Assembly (NCBI GenBank): GCA_034387635.1
Contig: JAOANU010000008.1
Location: forward strand, 310,001 to 374,000
Direction of reading: 5' to 3'
Length of the DNA stretch: 64,000 nucleotides
Source: Rhodosporidiobolus odoratus
Taxonomy: Eukaryota > Basidiomycota > Microbotryomycetes > Sporidiobolales > Sporidiobolaceae
Below are positions 22,261-34,278 of the stretch, piece after piece; position 1 is the first letter of the stretch; each line of letters opens with the position of its first letter. The position numbers were made by a program, and so were the translations under genes. The notes under the pieces were generated by a model that had not been told where the DNA came from, ran no database searches, and saw only the letters and a program-made list of their open reading frames with translations.

Positions 22261-22991
22261 GCTAGCGTACGTTGCTATAGAGCTCCAGAGCTGTCGTGAG
22301 AGTGGGAAGGGGTCGACCCAACATGCAGTCCGGTTGCTCTTTGACATCTTCCACCGCCCTCGAACTCGCTGAAACGCTGTAAGGAGCGACTTACAAGGTG
22401 CATACATGGCTGAGTAGACACCTGAAGACGGTAGCTTACTCGCCTGCAGCGTCGTCGCTCATCTACAACACCTCCTTCACCTCCTTCACCTCGACTCGAT
22501 CAACTTTCTTCATCTACCATTTTCGACTCGCCAACTCCGTTCAGCCTTCCTCCACAACCATACAACAGCTGCTGCCCGTCAGGTATAATATCGCGTACAT
22601 ACTGGGCCGGCAGAGGCGAGTACAGTGCGCAGCGAACTGGTCATTGTCGTCAGTCGAGTCCAGCAGGACGATACATTCCTAGAAACGTCTCCGCGTCTGT
22701 GAACGGAACACCGTTCATATCCCCAGTGACTCCAGGTCCGCACGAGGGATAGCTCGGACATACAACCTTCTCCTCGAAAGTGCCTCGCTGTCATCTTCCC
22801 CTCCGGATGCCTGTTCCCACTCGCCTCCCGACTTCGGACGTACAGGTTGGTGCTCAAGCCAGTCTTCCTGTTCTTCTGTGCTAGTCATTGCCTATTGGCA
22901 ACTATTCAAGGCGGCGCGCACCTTCGCCCGTCGACCCCAACCTTGACTGCCAGGACCTCTACCTCGCCACAGCACAGGCCCCAATACGACC

Positions 22992-24687
22992 ATGTCTGTA
23001 CCGGAGCAGCACTGCAGGTTCATCACTCTCGGGGAGACTGGCGACCCTTGGGCGGACATGCAGCAGTTCCTTGTAAGCCGCGCCACATCCTTACAGTGGA
23101 ACATGGGTTGAAGCGTTTACATCGCCGTCTCCCTTCTGATTCCCGCTACAGCATGACCAGATGTACCCAGACTTCCACAGGGGTCTGCCTGCTCGGGAAG
23201 CTGTTTGCTGCTTTCTTTGTACGGCTCCGAGGGTTTTCTTTTCTCCGTTCGTTTGTCCCTGCGCCACTGGCCTTTTTTTCTCGCTGGCAGGGTGGTTTTC
23301 ATCTCGTTCTTATACCTCTTCGCGACGGTGCGAGATACAAGGCGGCAAGGCAAACAGGTATGGCTAGCAAGGCTTGTCGGCCATCAGGCCTGCCTCTTGC
23401 CAACACTTTGCTTCGCTCCGCAGTGCTCACGGTCTCTTCTCCGACAGAATACTTTTTCGTCCTCAACCAGTATCTTCACCTATCCCATCTTCTCCATCAT
23501 CCTCGCCTCTTGCTGGATCGGCTACACCTCGTATATATACGAAATGTTCGAACAGTGCTCAAGGAATCCCTCGCTCTCTCATGTATTGGCTCACCCTAGG
23601 CTGACTGCCCTTCTTCGCCCTCCTCTCCACCACCAGATTCTCCACCACTTCTTCGGCAGACCTCGCCGCTCGCCATCGCCAGCCACATACCCATCGTCTC
23701 GGGCCTTTCACGAGCATAGCTCTATTCATTGTCCTTGTGCCTGCAGTTCTCGGTGTCGTATTGGGAACAGGTATTTGGACCGGCTCTAGGTGGCACCTCT
23801 TCGCGTCGAGCTGGTAGCGAGCGCATGACTTCCTTGGCCAGCAAGCGGCGGAGTTTTCGGGAACACTGGATCAGGAGGCAGTGTCGACTGTCGATGTCCT
23901 CCTGCAAGCGAGGTGCGTTTCTCAGCTGCCACAGAGCCCTTCGGTGCGCTCTACTGAGTGAACCCAGCGCAGGTGCTTGAGGATGAGCTCGTGCAAAGAC
24001 GCTCAACTGGCAACGAGTATCATCTACGTCGTCGCCATGGCAGTGTTGATCGTGGTGAGCTGCGCGTTTCCCGATCCACTTGTCGCCGGCCTTACTTACT
24101 CTTCTCTTCTACTAGCTCAACCTCTTCTCCGGCATCGACTTGCTCTCGACCCTCCGCCAAATTGACGATCGCCAGCTCATCGTTCCTCGCAATACCCCCC
24201 TCGTCGCCCCCTTGCAGCCTCTGCAGGTGTTCAATGGCGCAAATGTGACTCTTGCGGATGTGACGGACGCAGGAGAGCCCGCCGCATGGGAAAGTGAGGT
24301 CGAGGCGTCCAAGTTGAAACTGAGAAGGTTGAAGTGGGATGTTGTGCTCATGCGTTCTTCTTCGTAGTCTCCGTCTCCATCCCCTACGCTGACGGCTTGT
24401 TCCCTCTGTGTGCGGATCTTCATCTCGGTAGTCCCCTCCGCTCTAGCTTTTATCGGTTACCAAGCCTGGTTTGGCGCTCTTTTCTCCATCATCCTCTATG
24501 ACCCCGCACAGTACGTCTCGCGTCCCCTGTTCCTCCTACACTCTCGGCTGACGCTGCACTCCCGTTTCCCCGCAGACTCGAATTCGGCTGCATCGGCATG
24601 ATCTGGATCTTTGCCTTCTTCTCCTTCCTCTGCATCGCCAGTCTCACGATCAAGACGTTCCTCTCACTCCGCACGGCAAGTAAATAG
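22992..24687 (+). CDS. Six-span membrane protein of unknown family
   Basis: Ten coding segments were worked out by hand: 22992-23072, 23181-23218, 23291-23357, 23448-23554, 23637-23757, 23842-23912, 23973-24054, 24116-24353, 24432-24510 and 24576-24687. They sum to 996 nt (331 residues) with every phase consistent and TAG at the end. Most introns have a TGAC-type branch site. The N-terminus is short and soluble (MSVPEQHCRFITLGETG). Six hydrophobic spans follow, centred on SCLLLSLVVFISFLYLFATV, PIFSIILASCWIGYTSYIY, SIALFIVLVPAVLGV, SIIYVVAMAVLIVLNLF, LPSALAFIGYQAWFGALFSII and IGMIWIFAFFSFLCIASLTI. A large polar loop of about 75 residues separates spans 4 and 5. I recognise no transporter, receptor or enzyme motif. 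Weak donors at 23758 (GTATTG) and 24354 (GTTCTT) are the least certain points. Confidence 0.6.
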
Positions 24688-24714
24688 CCTGATTTCGCAG
24701 GCGGTAGGAGGCTC

Positions 24715-25053
24715 ATGACTACGACTTCGGAGGCGAACCTGCGGCGAAGGCAAGAGAGGGACGGGGAAAGGGAAAGGGAGAGGGAGTTTCGGCAGGACGA
24801 GGAGACGAGGGAGGACGAGGAAGAGTGGGCGAGCTCGGCTGCCCCTCCCACGGGAGGACCGACTGGACAGGATTCAGCGAGGGAGGGGCGGAGAAGTTGG
24901 GTCTTGTACATGTTTAGGGAGAGAGGTTGTAGCTTGTTCATAGCGCTTCTGACTTTTCTATTGTCCATGGGGCTGGTACTTTCCGTTGCGTACGCACCAC
25001 CGCGAGTATCGAGGCACAGGAGCAACTTGTTACACTATTCGGATCGCGAATAA
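24715..25053 (+). CDS. Possible small one-span membrane protein (or tail of the preceding gene)
   Basis: An uninterrupted 112-codon frame starts ATG at 24715, 27 bases after the stop of the six-span protein. It has an Arg/Glu-rich region (about 35 residues of alternating charge), then a hydrophobic span SLFIALLTFLLSMGLVLSVAY, then a basic tail. No homologous family is recognised. It could be an independent gene, a continuation of the upstream gene if the 24685 stop were spliced out, or chance. Low confidence. Confidence 0.25.
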   Translation: MTTTSEANLRRRQERDGEREREREFRQDEETREDEEEWASSAAPPTGGPTGQDSAREGRRSWVLYMFRERGCSLFIALLTFLLSMGLVLSVAYAPPRVSRHRSNLLHYSDRE

Positions 25054-25163
25054 ATAGAAAGCTCAAGCCGAATACCTACACTTACGCCCTTCACCTGAAT
25101 ACCATACAAACAGAGCCATACACCCTCATTCTCGTACAGCTACACCGGTCCGGACGAGCGGCT

Positions 25164-26369
25164 TCAGGCCTTCCAGCCGGTCTTTCCGAGCCACTCCTCG
25201 AAGGATGTCACCTTGACGCCGAGGTCGGACGACGAGGTGTCGTCGGAGAGTTGCATCGTGCCGTAGCAAGTGGTGCCTTCCGGAGTCGAGTCGAGGTAGC
25301 TACAAAAAGGAGATATCCAGATGAGCACTATACTGCGTTGCTATGGGAGAAAGTGGGGGCAAAGGAAGAAAAGGGAAGGCCAAAGGGAACTCACTCGAAA
25401 GTATCGATCACAGCTGCGGCAATCATTTCGCCATGAGGCACACCAACCATCATCGAGTGGATTTCGTCCTTCGAGATGGGGTTGACAATCACCTTGTCGC
25501 CCGTCTTAGCAGCGTAGATCTCGGCAAAGTCGGATAGAGTGGACGGGGTGGACATGACGGGGTAGATCTTGCCGGAGATGACCGAGAGAGGCTTGGAGAA
25601 GATAGCTGCGCGATACGATTGAGTATGGCACACAAAAGGTCTGGGAGAAGGGGACAGATACTAACCGGCGGCGAAGACTCCGACATCGGAAGCGTCAAGG
25701 AGACCGGCGCTAGGCTGCTGGTTCCGAGAGCAGAAGCGCACAGTCCCGTCTGGAAGACGCTGCGTGTATAGAGGACGAGCGAGGTGCGAGTAGAAAACGC
25801 CGGGGACGACGACGGTAAGACTGGACAGTTGTGCCTTGGCATACTCTTCGATGGCCGCTTTGCCGTCAAACTGGAAGACTTTGGTGAACTACGAATACAA
25901 CTGTGAGCTTCACTGATGAGGAGCCACTGTGAGGCGGAGGACGTGACATACCTTTCCTCCACTAGCCTTCCCGATTGAAGGGAGAGAGCTAAGGACAGTG
26001 TGTTCGACACCCGCAGCCTGAGCCTCTCTTGGAGTTATGAGTATACAGCTTCATGAGCGTTGAGTGAGGGGAAGGGCTCACCTTGATAGCGTCAACCAGG
26101 TTGCGACCTTGAGTCTGCTCAGCCGGCCCCGTGGTAGTCATGGCAAATGCGACCTGCACGCCCTCGAAGGCCGCCTTCAAGCTCTCGAGGTCGTCGAGGT
26201 CTGCCTTGACGACGGTCAGGCGCGGGTCTGAACCGAGAGCCTTGGCAGCGTCGGAGGAGGGGTCGCGGGTGATGGCGCGGACCGCAAAGTTGGTAGAAGA
26301 GAGGAGGGCGGAAACGACGCCAGAGCCTTGGTGGCCGGTGGCACCGATGACGGCGATAGTCTTGGGCAT
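25164..26369 (-). CDS. NmrA-like family NAD(P)-binding protein
   Basis: Atypical short-chain dehydrogenase fold. The N-terminus MPKTIAVIGATGHQGSGVV holds the NmrA-type dinucleotide motif GATGHQG. RAITRDPSSD is the second-strand Arg that usually favours NADP. ADLDDLESLKAAFEGV and AFAMTTTG follow as in NmrA/HSCARG proteins. The usual YxxxK catalytic pair of active dehydrogenases is not obvious, which is typical of redox-sensor or regulator members. The C-terminus has VNPISKDEIHSMM and EEWLGKTGWKA. About five exons (K/AAGVEHTVLSSLPSIGKASGGK/FTKVFQFDGK and so on). Whether it regulates transcription, as NmrA does in nitrogen repression, or is a reductase cannot be told. Confidence 0.85.
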
Positions 26370-27172
26370 GATGCGAAAGAGTGAAGGCGTGGAAGGATGT
26401 GAAGTGAGCTGGCGAGGAAGAGTATGCAAGTAGAGATGAGCGACGGGAGACCCAGTGCCGCCGGCCGGAACAATGAGCGACAGTCCTTAGTTCTCCTGTC
26501 TCGCATGGCTTCTACTCGCCGAGACTGCATGCACGAAAGGCTCGAGAACAGCGCCGTGTTTTTCCTTTGTGAGGAAGAAAGGGAACATCGACGGTACGGC
26601 AGCTTGCGACGGTGGTCTGGCCAGACGCGCGTGGACGCTGGAGGGCAAGTAGTACTTCTGAGGCGAGTAGTATGGCGTTAAGCGGTGCAAGAATGAATGA
26701 AGGAGGCGGGACCGCTTCATCAGTTAGCAAGGGCGGAAGGCGAGGTGGAGGGGCGTCACAACACATTGCGCGCCCCGCAAGGCTTGGAGCATACTGTTAA
26801 ATCTCAGAAGTAGCCTCGGAGGGTCTAGTAGCCTTGTCCAGCGAGTCAAGCAATGTGGAGAGGCGAACGATGATGAGGGAGACGCGGCTCTTCCATCTAA
26901 ACGGCGTCGCTGTTCTCTATCCGGCTTGATAAGCGACCAGGCAGTAGCCACATCGCACAGCTGACCCATAGCCGGTGAGCTCACACTCTGCCTCGCTGAT
27001 CCACCACGACCTCTTCCTCCTCTCGTCGCCCGGCGTCGGCAATCTCAATTGCGTGCGCGGAGCTTGCCTGTTGGCTATACCATGATCAGGAGCCTCTCAT
27101 GATGTGATACACTGACGCCGAATACTCGCAGCTCGACTCCGACCTATTCCCCCCACCCTTTCGCCCGCCGTC
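26370..27172. promoter_or_regulatory. Divergent intergenic region NmrA-like / SEM1
   Basis: About 800 bp containing the 5' regions of both genes. The frames present are serine/arginine-rich shadows. Nothing specific was recognised. Confidence 0.35.
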
Positions 27173-27639
27173 ATGTCCTCAACTACCACAACCACCTCTT
27201 CCACCACGGCACCACCAGCACAGACCAGCAACTCAAACCCTCATCTCCTCCCTTTGCAAGAGGACGACGAATTTGAAGAGTTCCCCGTAGAAGGTATCTT
27301 TTTGCAGCCCTTTTCTCCCTTTCCTGCAACGGGCTCACTCGACTATACACTGCAGACTGGGATCCGAAGGACAGCTACGGCGCCAAGCTCGACAAGTCTG
27401 CAGGGACGGACAGCGCAAAGGCGCTCGACTCGCTGTGGGAGGACGACTGGGATGATGACGACGTTTCCGACGACTTTTCCGTTCAGCTGAGGTGCGTTCA
27501 AGTCCCCCTTCCCAGTCGCGCCGTCTACCGGGCCGCGCGCATCGCCGACGCCCGACTTTGAGACGCGGCTGGAGTTCTGACACTTTGCACCTCTTGCAGG
27601 GGAGAGCTGCTCAAGCAGCAAGAACAGATGCAGTCATAG
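27173..27639 (+). CDS. SEM1: 26S proteasome lid subunit Sem1/Dss1
   Basis: Small acidic, largely disordered protein that tethers proteasome lid subunits and also serves TREX-2 and BRCA2-type complexes. Three coding segments (27173-27293, 27356-27491, 27600-27639) give 98 residues. The two conserved acidic-aromatic patches are EDDEFEEFPVEDWD and LWEDDWDDDDVSDDFSVQLR, and the protein ends in the short helix GELLKQQEQMQS. The Thr/Ser-rich N-terminus is longer than in the animal protein, as in many fungi. Everything from about 27430 onward is repeated in inverted orientation at 30187-30866. The last gene half therefore lies inside the left repeat arm. It converges on NDUFS7. Confidence 0.93.
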
Positions 27640-27933
27640 TCCTTCCCAGCCATTGAACCAGCAACCCAGCCCGTTTCATGTATGCTCTGGCCAGCCGCTC
27701 CACACCTGCTACTCCGCTCATTCGTCGCTGCCGGGGCTGAGGCCGTGATGAGAGGGAAAGAAAAGAGAAAAAGGCCACGTTGCTGAATCTACAGGATGCA
27801 AGCGCAAAAGAACACGAAGAAAGAAAACGGGAAGACTAGACTGCGGGCTGCCCTCCTGGCAGCATCCGCCTCTGTACCACTGGGCTGCACTCACTGACAA
27901 CCCTAACACGCAGGTTACGCCACCGGGCACCGC

Positions 27934-29076
<1,143 letters not shown>

Positions 29077-30186
29077 CTTGACTGGTTGTAGTGGTGGCGT
29101 GCAGAGATGGGGAAGAGCCGACCGCTTTCTCGTCCTCGCTGGTTGGCTCCTGCGATCCCGCTTCTTACACGCCTCGACATGCTTGTACAGATCGGCTCTC
29201 ACCATCGCTCACGCCTTACTGCACCTATTCGGACAGCCCTGCGACCGCTTCTGCATCGCGTCTGTCTCGACGTCCACTTTGGCAAGCCAACATCAATCCG
29301 AATCAGCAGGTCACCACCCGTCTTCTCGACCGCGCGAGGCCGGCACCCGGTTCGCTGGTCGACAGCCAAGCGCTCTCCTAGGACCGCGGTCGGCATATCG
29401 TATGAACACCCGAGAAATGGCTTTCGCTACGATGGGAGTCCTCGCATTTTCACTGCCGTCGGCCTGCTGTCCCTCTAGCGGAACAAGAATCTAGCATGAC
29501 TGACCGAATGTGGACTCCCCACCGCGTCGATACCGTGCGGGAATGGTCGCGGCCGCGCCGGGTCCTACCTCTTCGTCCCTTTCTTGCCTTTCCTCACTTT
29601 CTGATTCCTCTTGACCACCCCACGCGTACCTCCCGCCCGAGAGACCGCTGCTGGCCAGACGCATCCACGCGAGCTCTACGTTTAGCGGTTCAGCTGTTCG
29701 CAAGACGCGTGCATGTCCGTTATTGCTTCCCCACTTTCTCCGTCTTGCCTGACTGCTGCTTGCTCGGGGCGCAACAGCGAATGTCCTGCGCCCGAAGCCT
29801 CTTACCATACCAGCTGTACTCGGGACTGTAAGGGCCGTGTGGACCTGCCAATCGAGGCCGACTGACAGTATTGAGAAGGCCGAGACAAAATCTGGTGGAA
29901 GACCTTGACCTGGTTCGTTAAGTGGATGTTGAGAATGCTTGACACTAGTGCAGAGAACCGTGTGATGAACAGCGCCGAGACCCGGAAAGCCCACTTAGAT
30001 CCGTACGGGCATTGATTCTGGCCAGGTAACCAAAACCGAGAGCGCTTTTCTCGAGGTCGTTCAGGAGCAGAACCATCCCTGGAAGAAAAGGGCAGAAGGA
30101 TACCCAACTGGCAACTTGCTCATGCTGCACGTCCTACTGATGACTGCAAGGTGAAAGACGCTCGCGGTGGGACTATTCCCTCTTGG
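29077..30186. other. Spacer between NDUFS7 start and right repeat arm
   Basis: About 1.1 kb. It must contain the NDUFS7 promoter. Long frames on both strands (for example minus 29491-29994) are Ala/Gly/Arg-rich without motifs. I see no gene here. Confidence 0.4.
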
Positions 30187-30301
30187 CGGGTGTGCAGCCT
30201 GTCCGCCTTTTCTCAATGCTGACCCATCTCGGAACTCCTTCTCTCGACTCCTCCCCTCACGCCTTCTCCCTGTACGACCCACCCGCCGATGACCCATGCA
30301 G

Positions 30302-30371
30302 GTATGGCATGCTCCAGCTCCAGAAGAAAATGCGTCGCGCGAGGAAGGGTGTCTCTTGGTACCGCCGTTAA
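30302..30371 (+). pseudogene. Detached copy of the NDUFS7 last exon
   Basis: Preceded by a good acceptor (CCCATGCAG), the frame [22 protein letters not shown] runs intact to TAA at 30369-30371. It differs from the functional exon by one residue (Ser to Ala) and a few silent bases. No upstream NDUFS7 exon is present on this strand, so in the present orientation it cannot make a protein. Confidence 0.85.
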
Positions 30372-30656
30372 GCGGTGCCCGGTGGCGTAAACTGCGCGTT
30401 AGGGTTGTCAGTGAGTGCAGCCCAGTGGTACAGAGGCGGATGCTGCCAGGAGGGCGGCCTGGAGTTGAGCTATCCCTTTCTTCTTTCGTGTGCTTTTGCG
30501 TTTGCATCCTGTAGATTCAGAAACGTTGCCTTTTTCTCAATCCCCTCTCATCACGTCCTCGGCCCCGGCAGAGACGAAGGAGCGGAGAAGCAAGTGGGGA
30601 ACGACGGAGAGCATACACGGAACGGGCCGGGTTGCTGGTCAAGCGGCTGAAAGGGA

Positions 30657-30866
30657 CTACGACTGCATCTGTTCTTGCTGCTTCAGCAGCTCTGACCTGC
30701 AAGAGGTGCAATGTGTCAGGACTTCGATCGCTCTTGACCTTCCTGAGTCGGCGACGCGAGCGACCCGGTAGACAGCGCAATCTGGAAGGGGGAAGTCGAT
30801 GCACCTCAGCTGGACAGAAAAGTCGTCGGAAACGTCGTCATCGTCCCATTCGTCCTCCCACAGCGA
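30657..30866 (-). pseudogene. Detached copy of the SEM1 3' half
   Basis: On the minus strand the copy reads SLWEDEWDDDDVSDDFSVQLR, then an intron with GTGCAT donor and TTGCAG acceptor, then SELLKQQEQMQS and TAG at 30657-30659. The first half of exon 2 and exon 1 are absent; upstream sequence is unrelated. The reading frame and splice sites are intact, but it lacks a start and the N-terminal acidic patch. Confidence 0.8.
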
Positions 30867-30972
30867 GGGAGCGTGCAGCGTAACAGAGCACGGCTGCGAG
30901 AACATACGCGTCTGCTTCGAATGCGATACGTGTCTGAAATCGCAGCGAGATGGTCTGGCACAACGAAGATAG

Positions 30973-31515
30973 TCATTGCGGAGGTGGCTCGTCGTAGTAA
31001 TTCCGCTTCAACGCCCGATATTTCCGCAGCGAATACATAGCTTCTAGCTCTGCAGTATCAAGTGGTCAGCGTCGCCTTTTGCATCCTCCCGCAAAAAGAT
31101 GTAGAAAAAGGAGAGAAGGAGAGAAACTACCGAGAGAAACGAGAGATTCCGACGTACCCTTCTTGATGAACTCGGCCTTCTTGATCCCTTCCTCTACCTT
31201 CTTCTCGTCCGCTCCGACGTGTGCCAGAAAGCACCCGTGCAGTTTCTGGTGGATTGGGTAGGATGGGTCGGGGTACTCCTTGGCGAGGTAGAAGAGCTGC
31301 GAGTGCGTGGTGTCGACGTTGCGAAGTGTCAGGACAGGCTACTAGCGCGATTGAGCTCCCTGCTTGCAGCCGCTTGCTGATGCGTGAGTGGGACGATGGC
31401 TAAACGCGATGAGGTGGAGACGAAGCGGTATTGACAAGGCGCACCTCCTTGTACAGTGCTCGAGCACGGTGACGTAGCTGTAGTAGTTTGGACAGCTTGG
31501 CGGATGCGACTTGGG
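30973..31515 (-). CDS. LYR-motif protein, ETFRF1/LYRM5-like (first exon unresolved)
   Basis: Three pieces are clear. An exon ending at 31445 carries the LYR-type motif HRARALYKE. Exon 31158-31296 reads LFYLAKEYPDPSYP through GIKKAEFIKK. The last exon, 30973-31049, reads ELEAMYSLRKYRALKRNYYDE. The last two strongly match the C-terminal half of animal ETFRF1/LYRM5 (KELEALYFLRKYRAMKQRYY), a mitochondrial LYR protein that removes FAD from electron-transfer flavoprotein. The frame of the LYR exon is open upward but has no ATG, so a short first exon must lie between about 31520 and 31810. Candidates are ATGs at 31810 (directly after the EFM4 stop) or near 31786. The end coordinate given is the likely acceptor of the LYR exon, not the start codon. 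Confidence 0.7.
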
Positions 31516-31810
31516 CTGGAAGACGAGATCGACGTGAGAGGCAAGAGCAAGAAGCCGCCAGCGGGAGAGGGTCAACCCGCCGGCCGGAGCGATGAGATAG
31601 CAAGCGCGAGCAGCGAGTCTGGTACTGAATTCTAGCTCCTCACGGCCTTGTCGAGCGCTCCCCGAGTGTCCAGTTTCCGAGCAACCTTGACCCGACAGCC
31701 TCTTCTTTCTGTCGTCGATTTCTTCCTTTACAGACAGTCCAGGTTCAGCTACGCACGTGATGACCGTGCCGTAGGCCCAACATGCACATGACTGACGGTC
31801 GTAGCTCCAT

Positions 31811-33003
31811 TCATGCTTTTCTGAACGCGACAGTCGTGATAGAAGACCCTGTGCTGCCACCGAAAGTAAAGCTGGCTCGCGGGACATTCGAGTGAACCTC
31901 AAGGCCTGCACACGTATCAGATGAGAAGTGTGTCAGACAGCTGTGACCGTCGGATCGGCAATAGCCTTGAAGGACAGTAGAGCGCACCGGTAGTTTCGCT
32001 CACAAACGCCTTCTCGAGTTCTGCCTGAGTCCAGTTGCCTGTCACCAGCAGAAGCAATAGTTCAGGTGTCAGTCAGGATAATCCTCATACGTCAATCAAG
32101 GACAGGGAAAGGCACGCACAGGATGTGATCAAGAAGAGTCCGTCTTTCTCGAGTAAACGTGCCACCGATGCAACGTAAAGCTCCCTCAGAGTCTTTCCTT
32201 CCCGAGTCTCGTCACTCAGGCATACTGCATCATACGTCCCCTTGTCCGTGATCAAGTCCCACCGCTCGCCGTTGACTCCCGCCACGTTCTTCCCAAGGGC
32301 AATATCGAGGATGTCGGCGACGAAAAAGCGCGGTGGAGGGTCGGCTAGTGAGTGTTCCTCGCTTGACGAGCGGGCAGAAAGGACGTTCTGGGCGAGCTCG
32401 ATGGAGAGGGATGAGTAGTCCACGCCTGTGAGCGAAGTGTAGCCGGCAGCGGAAAAGGCGAAAAGTAGTTGGCCATTGCCGGTTCCGACTGGATAGAGTC
32501 CCAGGATGAAGTCAGAAGCAAGGCATTTTCCACGGCGGTGTATGAGTGTAGCGCATGTATAATCGAGATTGAGCATGAATATAGAGGGCCATGCGAGGTA
32601 CAAGAGGAAGAAGCAAGACTTACGGTCCAATATCCGTCCGTCTTGCTGCGGGAAGTGCTCTTCTGCCCATTCGACCATATCTTGTGCCGAGTCTTCACCG
32701 AACCTGCAGAGAAGAGAAGGGAAGGTGTTCAGCCGGAGCGAGCCAAGGAAGGGTGAAGAAACAGGAACGTACCAAACCTCGCCTTCATCGCCAATCTCCT
32801 TGAACGTCTTGACTTCGCGCCGGTAGACCTATGCAGGAAAGATATCTGGTGAGTTCTATAAATCCCGAACGGCCTGGTGACGCGCTTACATCGTCCCAGT
32901 GATCCTTGGTGCCCAACTTTGAAGGCGGTAGTTCCTCGAGCGCCGGTGCTTGTCCTGACGCAGCAAGCTCTGCCATAGCTGCTTTGAGTGCCTCTGAAGC
33001 CAT
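31811..33003 (-). CDS. EFM4: Protein-lysine N-methyltransferase Efm4 (eEF1A methylation)
   Basis: SAM-dependent seven-beta-strand methyltransferase that in yeast dimethylates a lysine of translation elongation factor 1A. The protein begins MASEALKAAMAEL and contains KLGTKDHWDDVYRREVKTF, FGEDSAQDMVEW, the SAM-binding motif I ILDLGTGNGQLLFAF (assembled across an intron with donor GTAAGT), GVDYSSLSIELAQ, DKGTYDAVCLS, LLEKDGLFLITSCNWTQAEL and the C-terminal FTFGGSTGSSITTVAFRKA. Those marks are specific to the Efm4/METTL10 family. About six exons. The stop is TGA at 31811-31813. It is divergent from MET14 with 95 bp between start codons. The downstream LYR gene lies on the same strand and begins very close to this stop. 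Confidence 0.92.
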
Positions 33004-33098
33004 TTTAGCGTCACAAGCTGGTCTTTGTTGTGTCCGGAAGTTGAAGAGTCGCTCCGAGATTCCGCTCTCTGCTTCCTCCACATCCTCCACTTCTCGCT
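33004..33098. promoter_or_regulatory. 95-bp bidirectional promoter EFM4 / MET14
   Basis: The two start codons (33003 minus, 33099 plus) are separated by only 95 bp, which must hold both 5' leaders and promoters unless transcripts overlap. CT-rich stretches precede the MET14 start (TCCTCCACATCCTCCACTTC). No defined binding site was recognised. Confidence 0.5.
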
Positions 33099-34035
33099 AT
33101 GGCTGACGTTCCCAAGGCTACCAACATAGTCTGGCACCACGGTATCGACCAGGAGTCGCGCGAGAAGCTCGCTGGCCAGAAGGGTGTCACTGTTTGGTTC
33201 ACCGGTCTCTCGGGTACGCCTCATTCTCCCTCAGATTGACGTGTGAAGGGAGCGCCGCGCTATACACCCCTGGTCTGGCATGCGGGTGGTATGGGTATGC
33301 GACTAATTAGCGACGTCTTGTAGCTTCCGGCAAGTCGACCCTCGCTTGCGCCCTCGAACTTGAACTCCTCGAGAAGGGCAAGCGCGCGTTCCGCCTTGAC
33401 GGCGACAACGTTCGCTTTGGCTTGAACAAGGACCTTGGGTTCTCTCCCAAAGACCGCGAGGAGAACATCCGTCGCGTTGGCGAGGTGCGTCGCCCGATTT
33501 TCCTTGATTGCGTGCTCGCCGGAAGAATTTCTTCTGCTTGTCACTGGCTAACCACGCACAGCTCTTTACAGGTCGCCAAGCTCGTCGCTTCTTCCTGCAC
33601 CGCCACCCTGACTGCCTTCATCTCGCCTTACCTCGCCGACCGCGCCCTGGCTCGCAAGATCCACGAGGACAGCAAGATCCCCTTCCTCGAGGTCTTTGTT
33701 GACGCTCCGCTGGAGGAGGTCGAGAAGCGCGATCCCAAGGGCTTGTACGCCAAGGCACGAGCGGGTGTCATCAAGGGTGCGTCAAGTTGCTCCGACCGCC
33801 TTCCCCTTCCTTCGCTTTTTGCCTCTGCGCTTTCCCTTCCTGTTCCTCCGTGCTTGCTACATGTCCCCCGATGCCGTTTCCTGACTTCACCACATTGTAC
33901 ACAGACTTCACCGGTATCTCTGCGCCTTACGAAGCCCCCGCCAACCCGGAACTGCACATCAAGACCAACGAGGTCGACATTCCGGGCGGTGTCAAGATTA
34001 TCGTCGAGTACCTCGAAACGCACGGTTTCATCTAG
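33099..34035 (+). CDS. MET14: Adenylylsulfate (APS) kinase
   Basis: Converts adenosine 5'-phosphosulfate to PAPS with ATP in sulfate assimilation. Four coding segments (33099-33213, 33324-33484, 33572-33776, 33905-34035) give 203 residues, the standard length. Marks: [16 protein letters not shown], the P-loop [85 protein letters not shown] and [10 protein letters not shown]. The P-loop is split by intron 1. The start context is GCTATGG. Confidence 0.97.
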
Positions 34036-34278
34036 ACTCTTGTACACGTAGATAGCACAGATAGGGCGAACTTATATAGGGCTGTAACCGTATAGCATTA
34101 GAACACCCATCGTCTCTCTTTCTTTGCCGAGAATAAAGCAAGAACCTCGAATCTGGCTCTCGTGCCGGTTGACTGGCACACACCTGCTCTGCGAGGACAA
34201 GAGCACTGTGGAGCATTTCGCCACTGCGCGAAAGTCAAAGTCCCAAGACCTCTCTTGGTCTCGACTGTACAACAAGCC

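Larger units (their letters stand above)
30187..30866. repeat. Right arm of the inverted duplication
   Basis: Reverse-complement counterpart of 27430-28117, separated from it by about 2.07 kb. Similarity is high in the coding pieces and in about 85 nt just after the NDUFS7 stop, and lower in the SEM1 intron and the middle of the 3' regions, with small indels. It holds an intact copy of the NDUFS7 last exon on the plus strand and the SEM1 3' half on the minus strand. Confidence 0.9.

Noticed and set aside
22847..23599. 250-codon plus-strand open frame
   Set aside because: It crosses clear introns of the six-span protein. Its translation lacks family character, and its best hydrophobic parts belong to another frame.
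29491..29994. 167-codon minus-strand frame upstream of NDUFS7
   Set aside because: Gly/Arg/Ser-rich with no motif, and it lies in the expected NDUFS7 promoter. Probably chance in GC-rich DNA.
32085..32678. Single-exon reading of the EFM4 methyltransferase core
   Set aside because: The segment between RILD and GTGNGQ reads as intron (GTAAGT donor, CCAG acceptor) and splicing restores the SAM motif ILDLGTGNG.
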